The notes: generated by a model not told the origin, from the sequence alone. Shown: positions 1 through 12,271, counted from the stretch's first letter. The stretch: 64,000 nt of DNA from Mycoplasma miroungirhinis (GCF_013008815.1 NZ_CP053097.1:372001-436000); one strand, 5' to 3'. Program-made: numbers and translations.

Positions 1-220
1 TCGGTCTTTCAAAATCTGCTTTTACTAACATGTATTGTGAAATGTGCATATTATTAATTCACATTTCAGAATCTTTAATGCTACAAAATGCATTTTTTAA
101 ATTGACATTACCTTGTCTTATACTTTTAACTTCTCATCCTTCTAAACTAATTCCACATTCATATGTATCTATGATGTTATATTCAGCTTGAGAAAATTTA
201 TTTTTTGCAATGATTTTCAT
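1..220 (-). CDS. smpB: SsrA-binding protein SmpB (N-terminal part, runs off the window)
   Basis: SmpB binds tmRNA and carries it to stalled ribosomes for trans-translation. The reading frame starts MKIIAKNKFSQAEYNIIDTY and continues with the family-typical segment EVKSIRQGNVNLKNAFCSIK, then a Trp (TGA) in EMWINNMHISQY. Both match the conserved SmpB core that contacts the tRNA-like domain of tmRNA. The gene is cut by the left edge of the window, so the C-terminal tail is not visible. It starts 7 nt after the rnr stop codon. The order secG-rnr-smpB is common in Gram-positive bacteria, where RNase R and SmpB cooperate in destroying non-stop mRNA. The assignment rests on motif recognition and gene order, both strong. 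Confidence 0.9.
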
Positions 221-227
221 AACACAC

Positions 228-2339
228 CTAAACTATTATTGCGCTTATATTACCTTTTAAAGGATCTATTTCAGTAATTCTAATTGAATAATTATTACCT
301 GCTAATATTTGTCTGATTTTTGATTTAGCTTCTAAATTACTTACTTGTATCATTTCTTCGTTTTTCATATCTTCAAAACGAACTAAAATGGAAGTTTTAT
401 ATTCTGGACTTTCAAAAAAGATTCCAAATTTTTCAACTGAAATTGCTGTTGCTTGAATTGTTGTGTTAACAAATTTTTCAAAAAATTCTGATTTTTTTAA
501 ATCAACAATGTTTCTTTCTACATTTAAAGCAATATTTTCAGAATCACTATTTAGTTCAGAAATAAAATGAATTTTTTGACTTAATGTATCTTTATCTTCT
601 AATTTTAGTTCGGTTTGATTAAAAATATAATTACGAATTAAACGGTGTAAAAGAAGATCTGGATATCTTCTTATTGGACTAGTAAAATGTGAATAAAATT
701 TACTTGCTAAACCAAAATGTCCAATATTTTGTTCTGAATATTTTGCTTTTTGTAAAGTTCTTAGTAAATACATTTTAATAAAATCATCAAATTTAATTTC
801 TTTTAACTGTAAAACCATTTGTGCAAATTCTTTACTATCACCTGAAAATGGAACTTTAATATCAATATTTAAAAAATTTAATATTTGTTGTAAATTATAA
901 AGTTTTTCATCAGAAGGTAAATCATGAATTCGATAAATTGAAGGAATTTTTTTATCATACATCATTTTTGCAACTGTTTCATTTGCTCGAACCATAAAAT
1001 CTTCAATCATTGTTTCACTAAATCCTGATTGTTTTAATTTAATATCAATTACATCACCTTCATTATTTAAAATAATTTTTGGTTCAATAATTTCGAAATC
1101 AACATAACCTTCTAATAATTTTTGTTTTCTTATTAATAATGAAATTTCTTTTGCAATTGTTAACATTTGATTAGTTTCAGTATTTTCAAAACTAAATCTT
1201 CCTTCATAAAAATCATTAACTTGATCATAAGTAAGTCTATAATTTGATTTAATGATTGAAGGATAAATTTGATATTTAGTATTTAAACCAAATTCATCTA
1301 AATCTAATTCTAATGTTAAAACTGCTCTTAATTGTTGAGGATTGATACTACAAATACCATTAGATAATTCAAATGGAAGCATTGGAATAACTTTATCTGG
1401 TAAATATATACTAGTTCCTCTTTTTAATGCTTCTTGGTCTATAAAACTATTTTCTTTTACATAATGGCTAACATCAGCAATATGAACTCATAATTTATAA
1501 CCTGAATCTGTTTTTAGACAACTAATTGCATCATCAAAATCTTTAGTATCATTTCCATCTATTGTAACTGTAAAAAGATTTTCAAGATTTTTTCTACCTT
1601 CATAATCTTGACTAGTTATTTGTTTAGGAAGTAATTTAGCTTCTTCTAACACTTCGAAACTAAAATTAGTATCAACATTATTTTGAACGATTATTTTTTT
1701 TTCTATTATTCTTTTATCATCTGTTTTACCAATATATTCTATAAATTCTAAATCAACTTTTTTAGCGTTTTTTCTTGGTGCAAGCACTTTAACTTTAACA
1801 AATTGTTTTAAATCATAATAAAATTTAGTCGGCACATTTATAAAGAAATTTGCACTATCTTTAGCATCAACTGCTTCAAAAAAGATTTGATCATTTTGTT
1901 TTTTTATAAAATTACCAACAATAACTTGTTTTTTATGTTCAATAATATTTTTAATATATGCACGATATAAAATTTTATTATCTTGATTATAACTATAAAT
2001 TTCAACATCAACTAAATCACCATCTAAAATAGCATTGAGTTGAAATGGTAATAATAAAGCTGATTTATCAATATCAAAATCCACAAAACCTAATCTTTTA
2101 GTTGAAATAGAAATATTATATGTATCACTTTTAATAAAATCTAAATAGAAATAAAACCCATCTTGGGTTTTTTCTATTTTATGTGTATCACAAAGTTCAA
2201 AAATAATTTTTGATAATTCTTTATTATCTCTTTTTGAAATTTGTAGATTTTTAGCGATTTCAATAAAATCTTGTGGTTTTTGCGAATTTTTTAGTAATTT
2301 TAAAATATTTTCTTTCAGGGTTTCGGGTTTAATTAACAT
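228..2339 (-). CDS. rnr: Ribonuclease R (3'-5' exoribonuclease, RNase II family)
   Basis: A protein of 703 residues when TGA is read as Trp. It is a processive 3'-5' exonuclease that degrades structured RNA and tmRNA-targeted messages; in mycoplasmas it is thought to be a main RNA-decay and maturation exonuclease. The N-terminal ~230 residues hold a helix-turn-helix-like start and cold-shock-like strands. The RNB catalytic core begins near residue 255 with TVTIDGNDTKDFDDAIS, whose aspartates bind the metal ions. Later come HFTSPIRRYPDLLLHRL and, at the C-terminus, an S1-like domain (about residues 600-690). One TGA interrupts a naive standard-code reading between 1382 and 1488, but the frame is continuous. 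The start lies 3 nt after the secG stop codon. Confidence 0.95.
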
Positions 2340-2342
2340 TAA

Positions 2343-2579
2343 TTAAGGTAAAATCACCCTCAAAATAATCGAAACAATTAATAATAAACTTCCTAAAGTT
2401 AACATAAAATATTTTAAAAATTTTTTAAAACCTTGCTCTTTTGAAACTTTAAATAAATCTAAATCTCCACTACCTACTAATGCTCCACTAAATGCATTTG
2501 AATCTGGTGACATTAAAAATGAAACAATTATTATCAAAATACTAATTATTATTAAAATAACCAATAATAATGTTGTCAT
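2343..2579 (-). CDS. secG: Protein translocase subunit SecG
   Basis: A 78-residue membrane protein, the small accessory subunit of the SecYEG channel. It has two hydrophobic helices, about residues 2-22 and 56-76, joined by a loop containing the family signature SGALVGSGDLDLF, where glycine-rich G(S)GDLDL follows the first helix. Length and topology are normal for SecG. It lies between aspS and rnr with only a few nucleotides on each side, so it is probably co-transcribed with them. The SecDF gene sits upstream in the same run, so two parts of the export machinery share the cluster. Confidence 0.9.
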   Translation of the reverse strand: MTTLLLVILIIISILIIIVSFLMSPDSNAFSGALVGSGDLDLFKVSKEQGFKKFLKYFMLTLGSLLLIVSIILRVILP

Positions 2580-2587
2580 ATAACTCC

Positions 2588-4270
2588 TTATTTATTTAAT
2601 TTTAAACTGTATTCACTTAATTGAAAATCAGTAACTTCTGAAGGGGAATTTGATAATAAATCTAATCCTTTTGCATTTTTTGGAAAAGCAATGACATCTC
2701 TAATTGATTCACTTTGAGTTAAAATCATTAAAATTCTTTCCATTCCAAAAGCCATTCCACAATGAGGTGGTAATCCGTATTTAAATGATTTTAAGAAAAA
2801 TCCAAATTTAGATTCAATTTCTTTTGCACTTAGTTTTAAATGTTCAAACATTAGTTTTTGTAAATTGTAATCATAAATTCTTACACTACCTGAACCAAGT
2901 TCAAAACCATTTAAAACAAGATCATAACTTTGTGCTTTTACTTTATCATATTCGTGATTTTCTAAATAATGATATGTTGATGGATCAATCATAGTAAAAG
3001 CATGGTGTGCTGGTTCATATTCATTTGTGTCTTCTTTTAGTTCAAACATTGGTCAATTTACTATTCAAACGAAATGAAATTCGTTATTATTAGCTAATTT
3101 AAATTCTTCATTTAAATATGTTCTAATTGCACCAAGTGATTTAATTACATCATTATATTTTCCAAAACTAATAAATAAATAACCATTGTCAAAAATATTT
3201 TTTTGAAAAATATCTTTAAGTTTTGTTTCATCTAATGTGTTATTTAAATTAAAAATATTTTTAAAGTTTTTATTTTCTATTTCAACAATAATAAAGTTTT
3301 TTGCTTGATTTTTTTTAGCTAGTTCAAAAACTTTATTAACATTAAGTGATTCTTTTTTATCAAAATAAATTGCTTTATAAGTATTTGCGTCATTAAATTT
3401 ATCACTTATATCTTCTAAAAGGTATTTAAATCTTGTATCTGGTTTATCATTTCCATATTTGTCTAAACTATAAAAATAATCCATTCTCTTAAAAGGTATT
3501 TCTAAATTAAGACCTATTGAATTAAAAATATGTTTATAATAATTTTCAACTAATTTAAATAAATCTTCTTTATCAACAAAAGACATTTCAAAGTCTATTT
3601 GTGTAAATTCAGGTTGTCTATCTTTTCTTAAATCTTCATCTCTAAATACTCTTGCGATTTGAAAATATCTTTCAAATCCTGAAGCCATTAGAAGTTGTTT
3701 GTATAACTGAGGTGATTGAGGTAAAGCAAAAAATTTTCCTTTTTTTCTAGTTGGAACTAAATAATCTCTTGCACCTTCTGGTGTTGATTTTGATAAAATA
3801 GGTGTTTCAATTTCTAAAAAACCTTCTTGATCAAAAAATTTTCGAGTTTCCAAAGCTACTTTATGTCTTAGTGCAATATTGTATTGCATTTTTTGACTTC
3901 TTAAATCTAAAAAACGATATTGTAATCTTAAATCTTCATTAGCTGATTCATCTTTTGTAATTTCAAAAGGAATTTGTTCTGAAGAATTTAATATTTCATA
4001 TTCAGAGACTAAAATTTCAATATCTCCATTTTCAATATCAACATTTGCTTCTAATCTTTTTTGTACTTTACCTGTTATTTTGATAACTGATTCTTTTGTT
4101 AATTTAGGATCTGAAACATTTTGAAAAATAATTTGAATAATTCCAGAACGATCACGTAAATCAACAAACAATTGTGATTTAAATTTTCTTTTTGTTGCTA
4201 TTCAACCGTATAAAGTTACAACTGAATCCACCATTTGAGAATTTATTTCATTATTAAAAAGTGTTTTCAT
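2588..4270 (-). CDS. aspS: Aspartate--tRNA ligase
   Basis: A 560-residue class II aminoacyl-tRNA synthetase that charges tRNA-Asp. The N-terminal OB-fold anticodon-binding domain covers about residues 1-110 (VTLYGWIATKRKFKSQLFVD, then LRDRSGIIQIIFQ). Motif 2 is seen in FQIARVFRDEDLRKDRQPEF with the following TQIDFEMSF. Motif 3 is in the C-terminal HCGMAFGMERILMILTQSES. The GAD insertion domain is poorly conserved, as in other mycoplasmas. TGA-Trp codons fall near 3050-3064 and near the N-terminus (GWIA), so the true start is ATG at 4270. That start overlaps the end of hisS by 17 nt, which implies translational coupling of the two synthetases. Confidence 0.95.
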
Positions 4271-5531
4271 AAATTACCTCATTAATTTTAGTTTTAAAAT
4301 TTTCAACATTAGTAAATGATAATTCGATATCTTTATTTAAATTAAGAAATTTTATTTTTATTTGGTTTAAATGTGTATTTAATTCCTTAAATATTAACAT
4401 TTTTGGTTTTAATTTATCAGCTTTTTTAAACATTTTTTTCAGATTCATTTTTTCATAATAAATTTCTACTGAATATTCTTTTCTTAATTCAGAAGCAATA
4501 TTTATAATTTCATCTTTTTCTTCATCATTTAAATAACAAATAAAAATATCTAAATTTTCATCTAAATTATACTGTTTTTGATTATATAAAATTATTTCTA
4601 CTAGTCTTTCAACTCCAAAAGCAAATCCTATACTATTTAAATCTGGACCTGAAAATTGTTTTACCATTCCATCATATCTTCCACCAGCTAAAATTGTACT
4701 TTTAGAACCAAGTGATTGAGAATTAGAAACAAATTCAAAAACGATATCATTATAATAATCTAAACCTCTTACTAATGAAGTATTTATTTCATAATTAATA
4801 TTATGTTGTTTTAGTAAATCTTGTAATTTTTGAAAGTTATTTTTTTGTTTTTCTGATAAAAAATCAATAATTTTAGGTGCATTAATAATAAATTCTTCAT
4901 TTGCTTGTTCTTTATCATCTAAAATACGTAAAACATTATTATTTAATCTATTTTGATTAATAGCACTTAATTTATTTTGATGATTTTGAAAATATTTTAC
5001 TAACGCTTCATTGTATTTTTTTCTTGTTACATCATCGCCTAAATTATTTATTTGTAAAACATAATCTTTAATTTTTAGTTGTTCTAAAAATGAATGAGCT
5101 AATAGTAATATTTCAAAATCTAGTTCAGGTGATTTTGGTAATAAATTTTCAATCCCACCTTGCCTAAATTCACGATAGCGACCTTTTTGTGGTCTTTCAT
5201 AACGATAAATATTACCATAATAAAATACTTTATAAATATCATTTTGAGTTAATTTATTTTCAATGATTGCTCTTATAGTAGGTGCTGTTGCTTCAGGTCT
5301 AAGTGCAATTGATTTACCGCTTTTTGAATTAAAGACATACATTTCTTTATTAACAATATCACTAAATTCTCCACTACTTCTAACAAATAAATCAGTAGCT
5401 TCAATAATTGGTGTTTCTAAATATTGATAATTATATTTTTTTACTAAATCAAAAAAAGTATTTTTAATAAATTCATAAACTTTTGCTTCTTTTGCAAAAA
5501 TATCTTTTGTTCCTTTTAATCTTTGATACAT
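4254..5531 (-). CDS. hisS: Histidine--tRNA ligase
   Basis: A 425-residue class II synthetase for tRNA-His. It begins MYQRLKGTKDIFAKEAKVYE, the usual KGTxDI start of HisS. Motif 2 is seen in YYGNIYRYERPQKGRYREFR with QGGIE following. The HisA signatures LVRGLDYYNDIVFEF and the glycine-rich SKSTILAGGRYDGMV are present, and motif 3 is in SIGFAFGVERLVEI. The C-terminal anticodon-binding domain covers about residues 325-425. The start lies 8 nt after secDF ends and the 3' end overlaps aspS. The hisS-aspS pairing is a familiar Gram-positive arrangement. Confidence 0.96.
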   Translation of the reverse strand: MYQRLKGTKDIFAKEAKVYEFIKNTFFDLVKKYNYQYLETPIIEATDLFVRSSGEFSDIVNKEMYVFNSKSGKSIALRPEATAPTIRAIIENKLTQNDIYKVFYYGNIYRYERPQKGRYREFRQGGIENLLPKSPELDFEILLLAHSFLEQLKIKDYVLQINNLGDDVTRKKYNEALVKYFQNHQNKLSAINQNRLNNNVLRILDDKEQANEEFIINAPKIIDFLSEKQKNNFQKLQDLLKQHNINYEINTSLVRGLDYYNDIVFEFVSNSQSLGSKSTILAGGRYDGMVKQFSGPDLNSIGFAFGVERLVEIILYNQKQYNLDENLDIFICYLNDEEKDEIINIASELRKEYSVEIYYEKMNLKKMFKKADKLKPKMLIFKELNTHLNQIKIKFLNLNKDIELSFTNVENFKTKINEVIYENTF

Positions 5532-5539
5532 AAAATTCC

Positions 5540-8143
5540 TTATTTATTAAAATCATTAATTGATAAGAATTCTTGTTCTTCAATTTTTGAATCATTTCAG
5601 TAAAATTCTTTAATTCTTTTATCCTTATTATGATATTTTTTTATTATTAGTGATTTTCAAATTAATGATGAAAATGTAATATCCATAATAAATAAACTAA
5701 CAATAGAAATTAAAAATCCGGCGGGAATTAATAAATTATTATCACCATATAAAACTAAAGCAGGAACAGTAACTAATGCAGAAATTAATGTTATTGTATA
5801 AAATTCATTAATTCTTAATCTAAAAATTTTATTAAAGATTTTAGTAATTTCATCATCTGAAAAAATGTAATTTCTTAATTGTGCATCTTTATGTGTACTT
5901 AAATTAATTTCAGTTGATGCATTTAAATGTGAAATCATTGTCATTGTTATTACAATAAAATAAAGAACGATTAAAGTTTCATCAATTTTTATTCTTAGTG
6001 AAAATAGTGCTAATGTAGTAAATAATAACATAAAAATTTCTTTAATAAATAACATAAAGGCACTTATAAAATCATGTCTTATAGTTAAATAAATCGCTAT
6101 TAAAACAAATGATGCAACAATTGGTATAAAACTTCAACCTAATGAATGTAAAAACCCTGATGGATTTCATTGATATGAACTAATAGAAACTGAATTAATA
6201 TCAAAATTATTAATTGAATCTAAATTATTGAAAATTTGTTGTTCACTTAAATTATTATCAGAAGTAAATGAAACTATAAATTGATTATTTAATTTACTTG
6301 TTTCTAAAACATTAGAAATAATATTCAAATTACTATTTTGTAACTGTTCATTAATAATTACAGCAGTTTTATAATCAAAACCTAAATTATTATTATTTTT
6401 TATTATATGAGTTGTTTTATTTGAAATGGAATCTGCTAATTGAATATTATTTAAAATATTAGCATTTGGAACAAATAAAACAATTATAAGTAAAATTGTA
6501 ACTAATGAAAAGAATACTATTCTTCATTTTCAATGTTTAAAAATATCAATTTTACTGTTGTTTGTAAATAAAGTATTTTTTGATTTTCCTGAAATTAATC
6601 ATTTATGCTTATCAAAAGTTTCAATTCGAGTTATTAAATAAATAAATAAATTACCTAATAAAATTGTTACAACAGTTGTAAGAGCAATTACTAAAAATAA
6701 AATACTTGCAATTGTAACAACTGGTAAAACACTTAAATAAATTGAAAATATAGATAAGATGGTTAAAGCTGCTAATATATCTAAATTACTTAAAAAAGTG
6801 TTTTTTTGTCCTTTTCAAGCTGCTTTTACAATTGTTGCTCCTTTATTAATTTCTCTTTTTATTTTAAATAAAGTACGATTTATTAATACAAAAGAAATAA
6901 TTATTGATAATGCAATTGCAAATATAATTGAAGGAGTAATTGTTGATGAAAAAGCAAATATTATTGATATTAATAAAAACGTCAATAAACTAATAAGTAC
7001 AAAAATAATACTTCCTAATAAACGATATTTACATAATAAAAATATTCCTATTAGACCTAATGTTGTTGCAATAACAGTTGCTAAAACAAAATTACCTTTT
7101 GAAAATATTACACCACTAACATAATGACTAACTGTAGGTTCTAAATAATTACTACTTATTAAATTTAAAGCAAAAGGATTATACGCAAAATTTATTTTAG
7201 AACTAATTTCTTTATCTGTGTATGCTTGATGATTATTTAATAAATAAATTTGTTTAGACCCTGCTTTTTGATTTGATAAGCCAAAAGGGCTAATAGATGT
7301 TAATAAATATTTAGATGCATTTATTTCATTTAATTTAAGCACAGCTTCAGAACTAGTTGATGTTGAATTATTTTGATTTTGCAAATTATTTGCTGAATTT
7401 CCAATATATGCAAAATTTACTGGATTATTTTGTGCTTTATTTCAATCATCATTAAATTTAGTTTTTGCAATATTTACAAACTCCTCTAGATTAATTCAAA
7501 TATAAACTTTATCGCCTATATTAAAACGATTACCATAATAATTAAGTAAATTTTTTCATTCTTTATTACCTTGTTCTGTAAATTCTAAACTAATTCTTCC
7601 AGAACCTGCACCTGTATTTCAATTTGCAGGATTATTAATAAAAGAAGGAGAAAAATTTTCTGATGAATTTTCATCTAATAATTTTTCTAAATTAACATCA
7701 CTATTAGAACCTGGAATAATAAATTTTCCCTTATAAAATAAAGGAGTTCCATTTTTATCAGTGAAGGTTATAAATTGTTTTTTTGTTAATTTATTAATTA
7801 ATTGATCTTTTTGATCATCAGTTTTTATACTATTATCAACTATTGATATTAATTCATTTGTAGAAGTAATATCATAATTATGTAATGAACGAGAATAAGT
7901 TAAAAAATCCTCTGTTTTTTTGATGACTTGTTGATTTGAAATAGTATCACTATTTTCTTTTTGAAAATTATTTATTTTTAAAACAACTTTTGCACCTTTA
8001 TCAAAATGATTTGAATAATGTGTAGGATTTTTTAAACCAATAAAAATACCGATGATTAATAAAATGAAAACGCTAAACATTGAAAAAAATGTAGCGAATC
8101 ATCTTAATTTATTATGTTGTTTTTTATTGTTGTTTGTTTTCAT
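5540..8143 (-). CDS. secDF: Protein translocase subunit SecDF (fused SecD-SecF)
   Basis: An 867-residue membrane protein that uses the proton gradient to pull exported proteins through SecYEG. The first membrane helix follows a basic N-terminus (about residues 13-36). A large extracytoplasmic loop starts with GAKVVLKINNFQKENSDTIS, the SecD P1-type head. Clusters of hydrophobic helices follow at roughly residues 340-460 (SecD half) and after 570 (SecF half). The frame runs through several TGA-Trp codons; reading them as stops would split it into at least three pieces. Its own -10 box lies just before the start codon, and no Shine-Dalgarno sequence is seen, so the message may be nearly leaderless. 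The sequence is divergent, as usual for mycoplasma SecDF. Confidence 0.85.
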
Positions 8144-8150
8144 GATTTAA

Positions 8151-8156
8151 ATTATA
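8151..8156 (-). promoter_or_regulatory. -10 box of secDF, very close to the start codon
   Basis: On the minus strand TTGTATAAT stands 7 nt before the secDF ATG, a perfect TATAAT. A transcript from it would begin at or almost at the start codon. No purine-rich ribosome-binding sequence is present, which fits a leaderless message. A -35 element is not obvious. Confidence 0.55.
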
Positions 8157-8189
8157 CAATATTAGCAAGATTTAAATATATAATATTTA

Positions 8190-9137
8190 TTATTTCAAAA
8201 AGTATTCATTTAAATAATTTATACCTTTTTGAGTTATTATTCTTCCTCGAGCAGTTTTTATTATAAATTTATGAAGAAGTAAATAAGGTTCTACATCGCT
8301 TATAATTGTTTGTCTATTTTCTTTTAAAATATTTGTAATACTGTCTAATGACACTGCTTTTTGTTCAAAAATCTCTGCTAAAATCTTTAAATAATGAATT
8401 TGTAAATCATTTAAACCTAAATTATAAACGCCTAAATATTTAAAAGCTTGATTTACAATTTCTAAATTAATTTTTTCTTTATCTTCATATAAACAAAAAT
8501 CATGAACTCTTTTTAGTAAATTGTTTGCAATTCTTGGTGTTTGTCTTGAATTTTTTGCTATTTCTTTTATTGACATATCATCGATTTTAATTGCATATTT
8601 AGTTGCATTATTAGTTAGAATTTGTTCAATTTCTTCTACTTTATACATATTTAATCGACCAATAAAACCAAATCTATCTTTTAAAGGTTGTGATAACATA
8701 TCAAAGTTTGTTGTTGCAGAAATTAAAGTAAATTTTGGTAATTTTAATCTCATAATCTTTTTATCACCATCTACACCTAAAACAATATCAATGCTTTGAT
8801 TTTCCATTGCAGAATACAACAATTCAAATAAATTTTTATTAATACTATGTATTTCATCAATAAAAATAATATTATTATCTTCAATACTTGAAAACAAAGT
8901 AATTAAATCAGATTTTTTTTCTAAAAGTGGTCCCTGTGCATACACAATTTTTTGTTTGGTAGTATTTGCAATTATTTTTGCTAGTGAACTTTTACCTAAA
9001 CCTGGTGGACCATAAAAAAGTAGGTGATCAATAATTCTTTTTTGTTTTGATGCAGCATCAATCATAACCATCAAAGTTGTTTTGATATGATTTTGACCAA
9101 TAAAATCATCAAAATTTTCAACATTAAATAATTGCAT
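8190..9137 (-). CDS. ruvB: Holliday junction branch migration helicase RuvB
   Basis: A 315-residue AAA+ motor that drives branch migration with RuvA. It has Walker A GPPGLGKSS at residues 43-51, Walker B IIFIDEIHS near residue 94, and sensor 1 in LISATTNFDML. The RFG(F)IGRL arginine-finger region and a C-terminal winged helix (AVSLDSITNILKENRQTI) follow. It lacks part of the N-terminal extension found in other bacteria, which is usual in mycoplasmas. The start codon overlaps the end of ruvA by 14 nt, so the two are translationally coupled. Confidence 0.95.
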   Translation of the reverse strand: MQLFNVENFDDFIGQNHIKTTLMVMIDAASKQKRIIDHLLFYGPPGLGKSSLAKIIANTTKQKIVYAQGPLLEKKSDLITLFSSIEDNNIIFIDEIHSINKNLFELLYSAMENQSIDIVLGVDGDKKIMRLKLPKFTLISATTNFDMLSQPLKDRFGFIGRLNMYKVEEIEQILTNNATKYAIKIDDMSIKEIAKNSRQTPRIANNLLKRVHDFCLYEDKEKINLEIVNQAFKYLGVYNLGLNDLQIHYLKILAEIFEQKAVSLDSITNILKENRQTIISDVEPYLLLHKFIIKTARGRIITQKGINYLNEYFLK

Positions 9138-9771
9138 CGTGACTTGCTTGTGAAATTATTTTAATCGCTTCTTCAACTGATTTTTCTAAATCTTCCACTG
9201 GATTTATTTTATCAATGGCAAATTTAATTTGTTTTTGTTTAAAACCTAAAACTTTTAAACTTTTTTCTAAGTTTTTAACATTTTCAGAAACAATAGGTGT
9301 ATCAGTTTTATTAAAAGAGAATTCATTTATTTGAGTATTTTCTTCAGTATTTTGAGTATTTTTTTCTCATTTTTGTAAAAATCCTTCGTATTTTACTTGG
9401 AATTCAAAAACAAGTTGTCTTGCTGTTTTAGTACTTAAATAAGGTATTTCTGATAATTTTTCTATATTTGCAGTAGAAATATAAGACATAATGTTTTTTC
9501 AACCTATTGCTAAAATATTAATAGCAGTTTTAGGTCCAATTCCTTGAACCGATAATAAATCTTCAAACACTATTAATTCTCTAAAATTACTAAATCCATA
9601 TGTTGTTTTAAAATATTCTGAACTATATTCATAAATAAACATTTTAATAAATTCATCTTTTTTAAATCTTTCTACATTTGGTACGTAAATAATTTCTCCA
9701 ATTCCATTATTTTCTAAAATTACATAATTTTTATTTACATGGACAATTTTTCCATAAATATATATTTTCAT
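9124..9771 (-). CDS. ruvA: Holliday junction DNA-binding protein RuvA
   Basis: A 215-residue protein that binds four-way junctions and loads RuvB. It begins [20 protein letters not shown], the OB-fold domain I. The helix-hairpin-helix signature appears as [19 protein letters not shown], followed by Trp (TGA) and a second hairpin ([20 protein letters not shown]). Domain III closes the protein and overlaps ruvB. The start at 9771 is chosen because a strong GGAGGG ribosome-binding site precedes it by 3 nt; the longer open frame upstream has no such support. Confidence 0.93.
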
Positions 9772-9875
9772 ATTCCCTCCACTTATATAAAGTAAATTTT
9801 TATTGAAATAAAAAAACAAAAGGAAAAAATAAAACAAATTTAGGAAATTTTCATTTAATGAAATTAAGTTTTTTT

Positions 9876-9901
9876 AAAAAAAAAGTAGCTAAATAGCTAC
9901 T
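9876..9901 (-). terminator. Intrinsic terminator of xfp
   Basis: On the minus strand, 6 nt past the xfp stop codon, AGTAGCT pairs with AGCTACT around a 4-nt loop and is followed by nine U residues. This separates xfp from the ruvAB operon downstream. Confidence 0.85.
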
Positions 9902-9907
9902 TAATGA

Positions 9908-12271
9908 TTATAATTGGAATTTTCAGTTTTTAACTTCATCTAAGTCGGTTCCATTTTCACGAATAAATTGTTTATGTTCTGATAATTTTTTATCCATTTC
10001 TTCAATAAAATCATTTGCTTTGTTTCCATATACTGCATTTGCAGCAGTTTTAGAAATATTAAATCTATCCATTTGAGACATTACTCTTATATCAAAACTA
10101 GTAGTTATATCTCCATTTTCACGATAACCATGAATAAATAAATTATGATTATGACGAGTAAAGAAAATATCTCTTAATAATCCTTCATACCCATGGAATG
10201 CAAATACAATTGGCTTATCTTTAGTAAAGATTTCATCAAACTCTGCATCGCTTAATCCTCTTGGATCAATACTTGGATGTCTTAATTTTAATAAATCAAC
10301 AACATTAACATATTTAATTTTTAATTCAGGATATTTTTTGTGTAAGTAAGTAATTGATGCAAGTGCTTCAATGGTTGGTTCTGTTCCACTTGATACCATC
10401 ACTAAATCAACTTCATTATTTTTTGAAGTTGAAGCTCAATCTATAACTTTTAGACCTTTATCAACTAATTCTTGAGCTTCATTTTGATTAAAGAATTGTT
10501 GTCTTGGTTGCTTAGAAGCTACGATTAAATTAATTACATTTCTTTGTTTAAATGATTTATCCATAACTGCTAATAATGAATTAGTATCAGCTGGTAAATA
10601 TTCTCTAATATAACGAGCATCTTTATCAGCTAAATGACCTAATATACCTGGATCTTGGTGAGTATATCCGTTATGATCTTGTTGAAATGCTGTACTAGTC
10701 GCCATAATATTTAAAGATGGATAATCATTTCTTCATTGTAATTTACTTGCTTGTTTAATTCATTTTTGGTGTTGAGTAATCATTGAATCAACTACTCTTA
10801 AAAATGATTCATAACTAGCAAAAATTCCATGTCTACCAGTTAAAACATAAGCTTCTAAAAATCCTTCTGCTTGATGTTCTGATAATTGACTATCAATAAT
10901 TCTTCCTGCAGGTGACATAAATTCATCAAGATCTTGATCAATTGTATCTAATCATTGACGACTGGTTATTTCAAAAGTTTTTGTTAATCTATTTGATTTA
11001 GTTTCATCCGGACCAAAAATACGGAAATTATTAGGATTTAATTTAATGATTTCAGTAAAATATTTTCCTAATTCTACCATATCTTGTGCTTGAATTTCAG
11101 ATGGTGTAGTAATATTTAAAGCATATTTTGTTCAATCTGGTAAGTTTAATAATTTTGGATTAATACCACCATTTGTAACTTTATGAATACTCATTTTTTT
11201 ATCATCTGATGGAGCAATTATTTTAAATTCTTCTTTAAATTTACCATCTGAAGTAAATAATTCTTCAGGTCTATATGATCTTAATCAGTTTTCTAAATCT
11301 GCGATTTTTTCGGTATTATTTGCATTTACGGGAATTGGAACTTGGTGACTTCTAAAACTACCTTCTAATGTTTCATTATTATATGTTTTTGGACCTGTTC
11401 ATCCTTTTGGTAATCTTGCAATAATAACAGGTCAATTAGGTCTTTTAGCTTGATTTGCTGGATATTTACGAGCCTCTTTTTGAATATTTAAAATCTTTTC
11501 AATTGCTTGATCCATTTTTTTTGCCATAATTGGATGTAATTTTAATGAATCATTTCCCTTTACAAAAATAGGATCTCAACCTAAACCTTTAAAATACATT
11601 TTTAATTCTTTATCTGATTTACGAGATAAAATTGTTGGATTTGAAATTTTTCCTCCATTTAAATATAAAATTGGTAAAATTGCACCATCATTTACTGGAT
11701 TTATAAATGTATTTGAAAATCATGAAGCTGCTAAAGGTCCTGTTTCTGCTTCACCATCTCCTATAACTGTTGCTGCTATTAAATTAGGATTATCTAAAAT
11801 TGCACCTGTAGCATGAGCTAAAGCATAACCTAATTCTCCACCTTCATGAATTGAACCCGGAGTTTCAGGAGCTGCATGACTTGCAGTTCCACCTGGAAAT
11901 GAAAAGTTTTTAAATAAGTATTTTAATCCATTTATATCTTCTGAAGCATTTTTATAAATTTGAGAATATGATCCATCTAAATATGCATTAGAAATCATAA
12001 CTTGTCCACCATGACCTGGACCTTCAATATAAAACATATCTAAATTATATTTATTAATAACACGATTTAAATGTACGTATATAAAGTTTTGACCTGGTAT
12101 AGTTCCTCAATGTCCAATCGGATAAATTTTTATGTCATTTGCTTGTAAAGGTCTTAAAAGTAATGGATTATCTCTTAAATAAATTTGACCTACTGATAAA
12201 TAATTAGCTGCTCGAAATCAAGCATCCATTTTTAGAAAATATTCTTTTGTTGAAAAATTATTATTGCTCAT
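9908..12271 (-). CDS. xfp: Xylulose-5-phosphate/fructose-6-phosphate phosphoketolase
   Basis: A 787-residue thiamine-diphosphate enzyme. It cleaves xylulose-5-phosphate (and often fructose-6-phosphate) with phosphate to acetyl phosphate and glyceraldehyde-3-phosphate (or erythrose-4-phosphate), giving ATP through acetate kinase. Signatures include [20 protein letters not shown] near the N-terminus, [20 protein letters not shown], and [13 protein letters not shown] (the thiamine-diphosphate/metal motif). Near the C-terminus are [16 protein letters not shown] residues ([15 protein letters not shown]) and [15 protein letters not shown]. Length matches the family. Several TGA-Trp codons break it under the standard code. 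It stands alone with its own terminator, and AGGAG precedes the ATG. In mycoplasmas it serves as a pentose or nucleoside-sugar energy route. Confidence 0.95.

Noticed and set aside
228..2339. Apparent breaks in rnr (and similarly in aspS, secDF, xfp, hsdR, metK and both giant genes).
   Set aside because: All breaks are TGA codons in a constant phase, read as Trp in mycoplasmas. They are not pseudogenes.
6759..7124. A plus-strand frame inside secDF, and other antisense frames in ruvB, the giant genes and hsdR.
   Set aside because: They mirror the codon pattern of the real gene on the other strand and lack start signals.
9772..9837. An upstream extension of ruvA to a start at 9837.
   Set aside because: The GGAGGG site is placed for the ATG at 9771, and the extra residues do not resemble RuvA.
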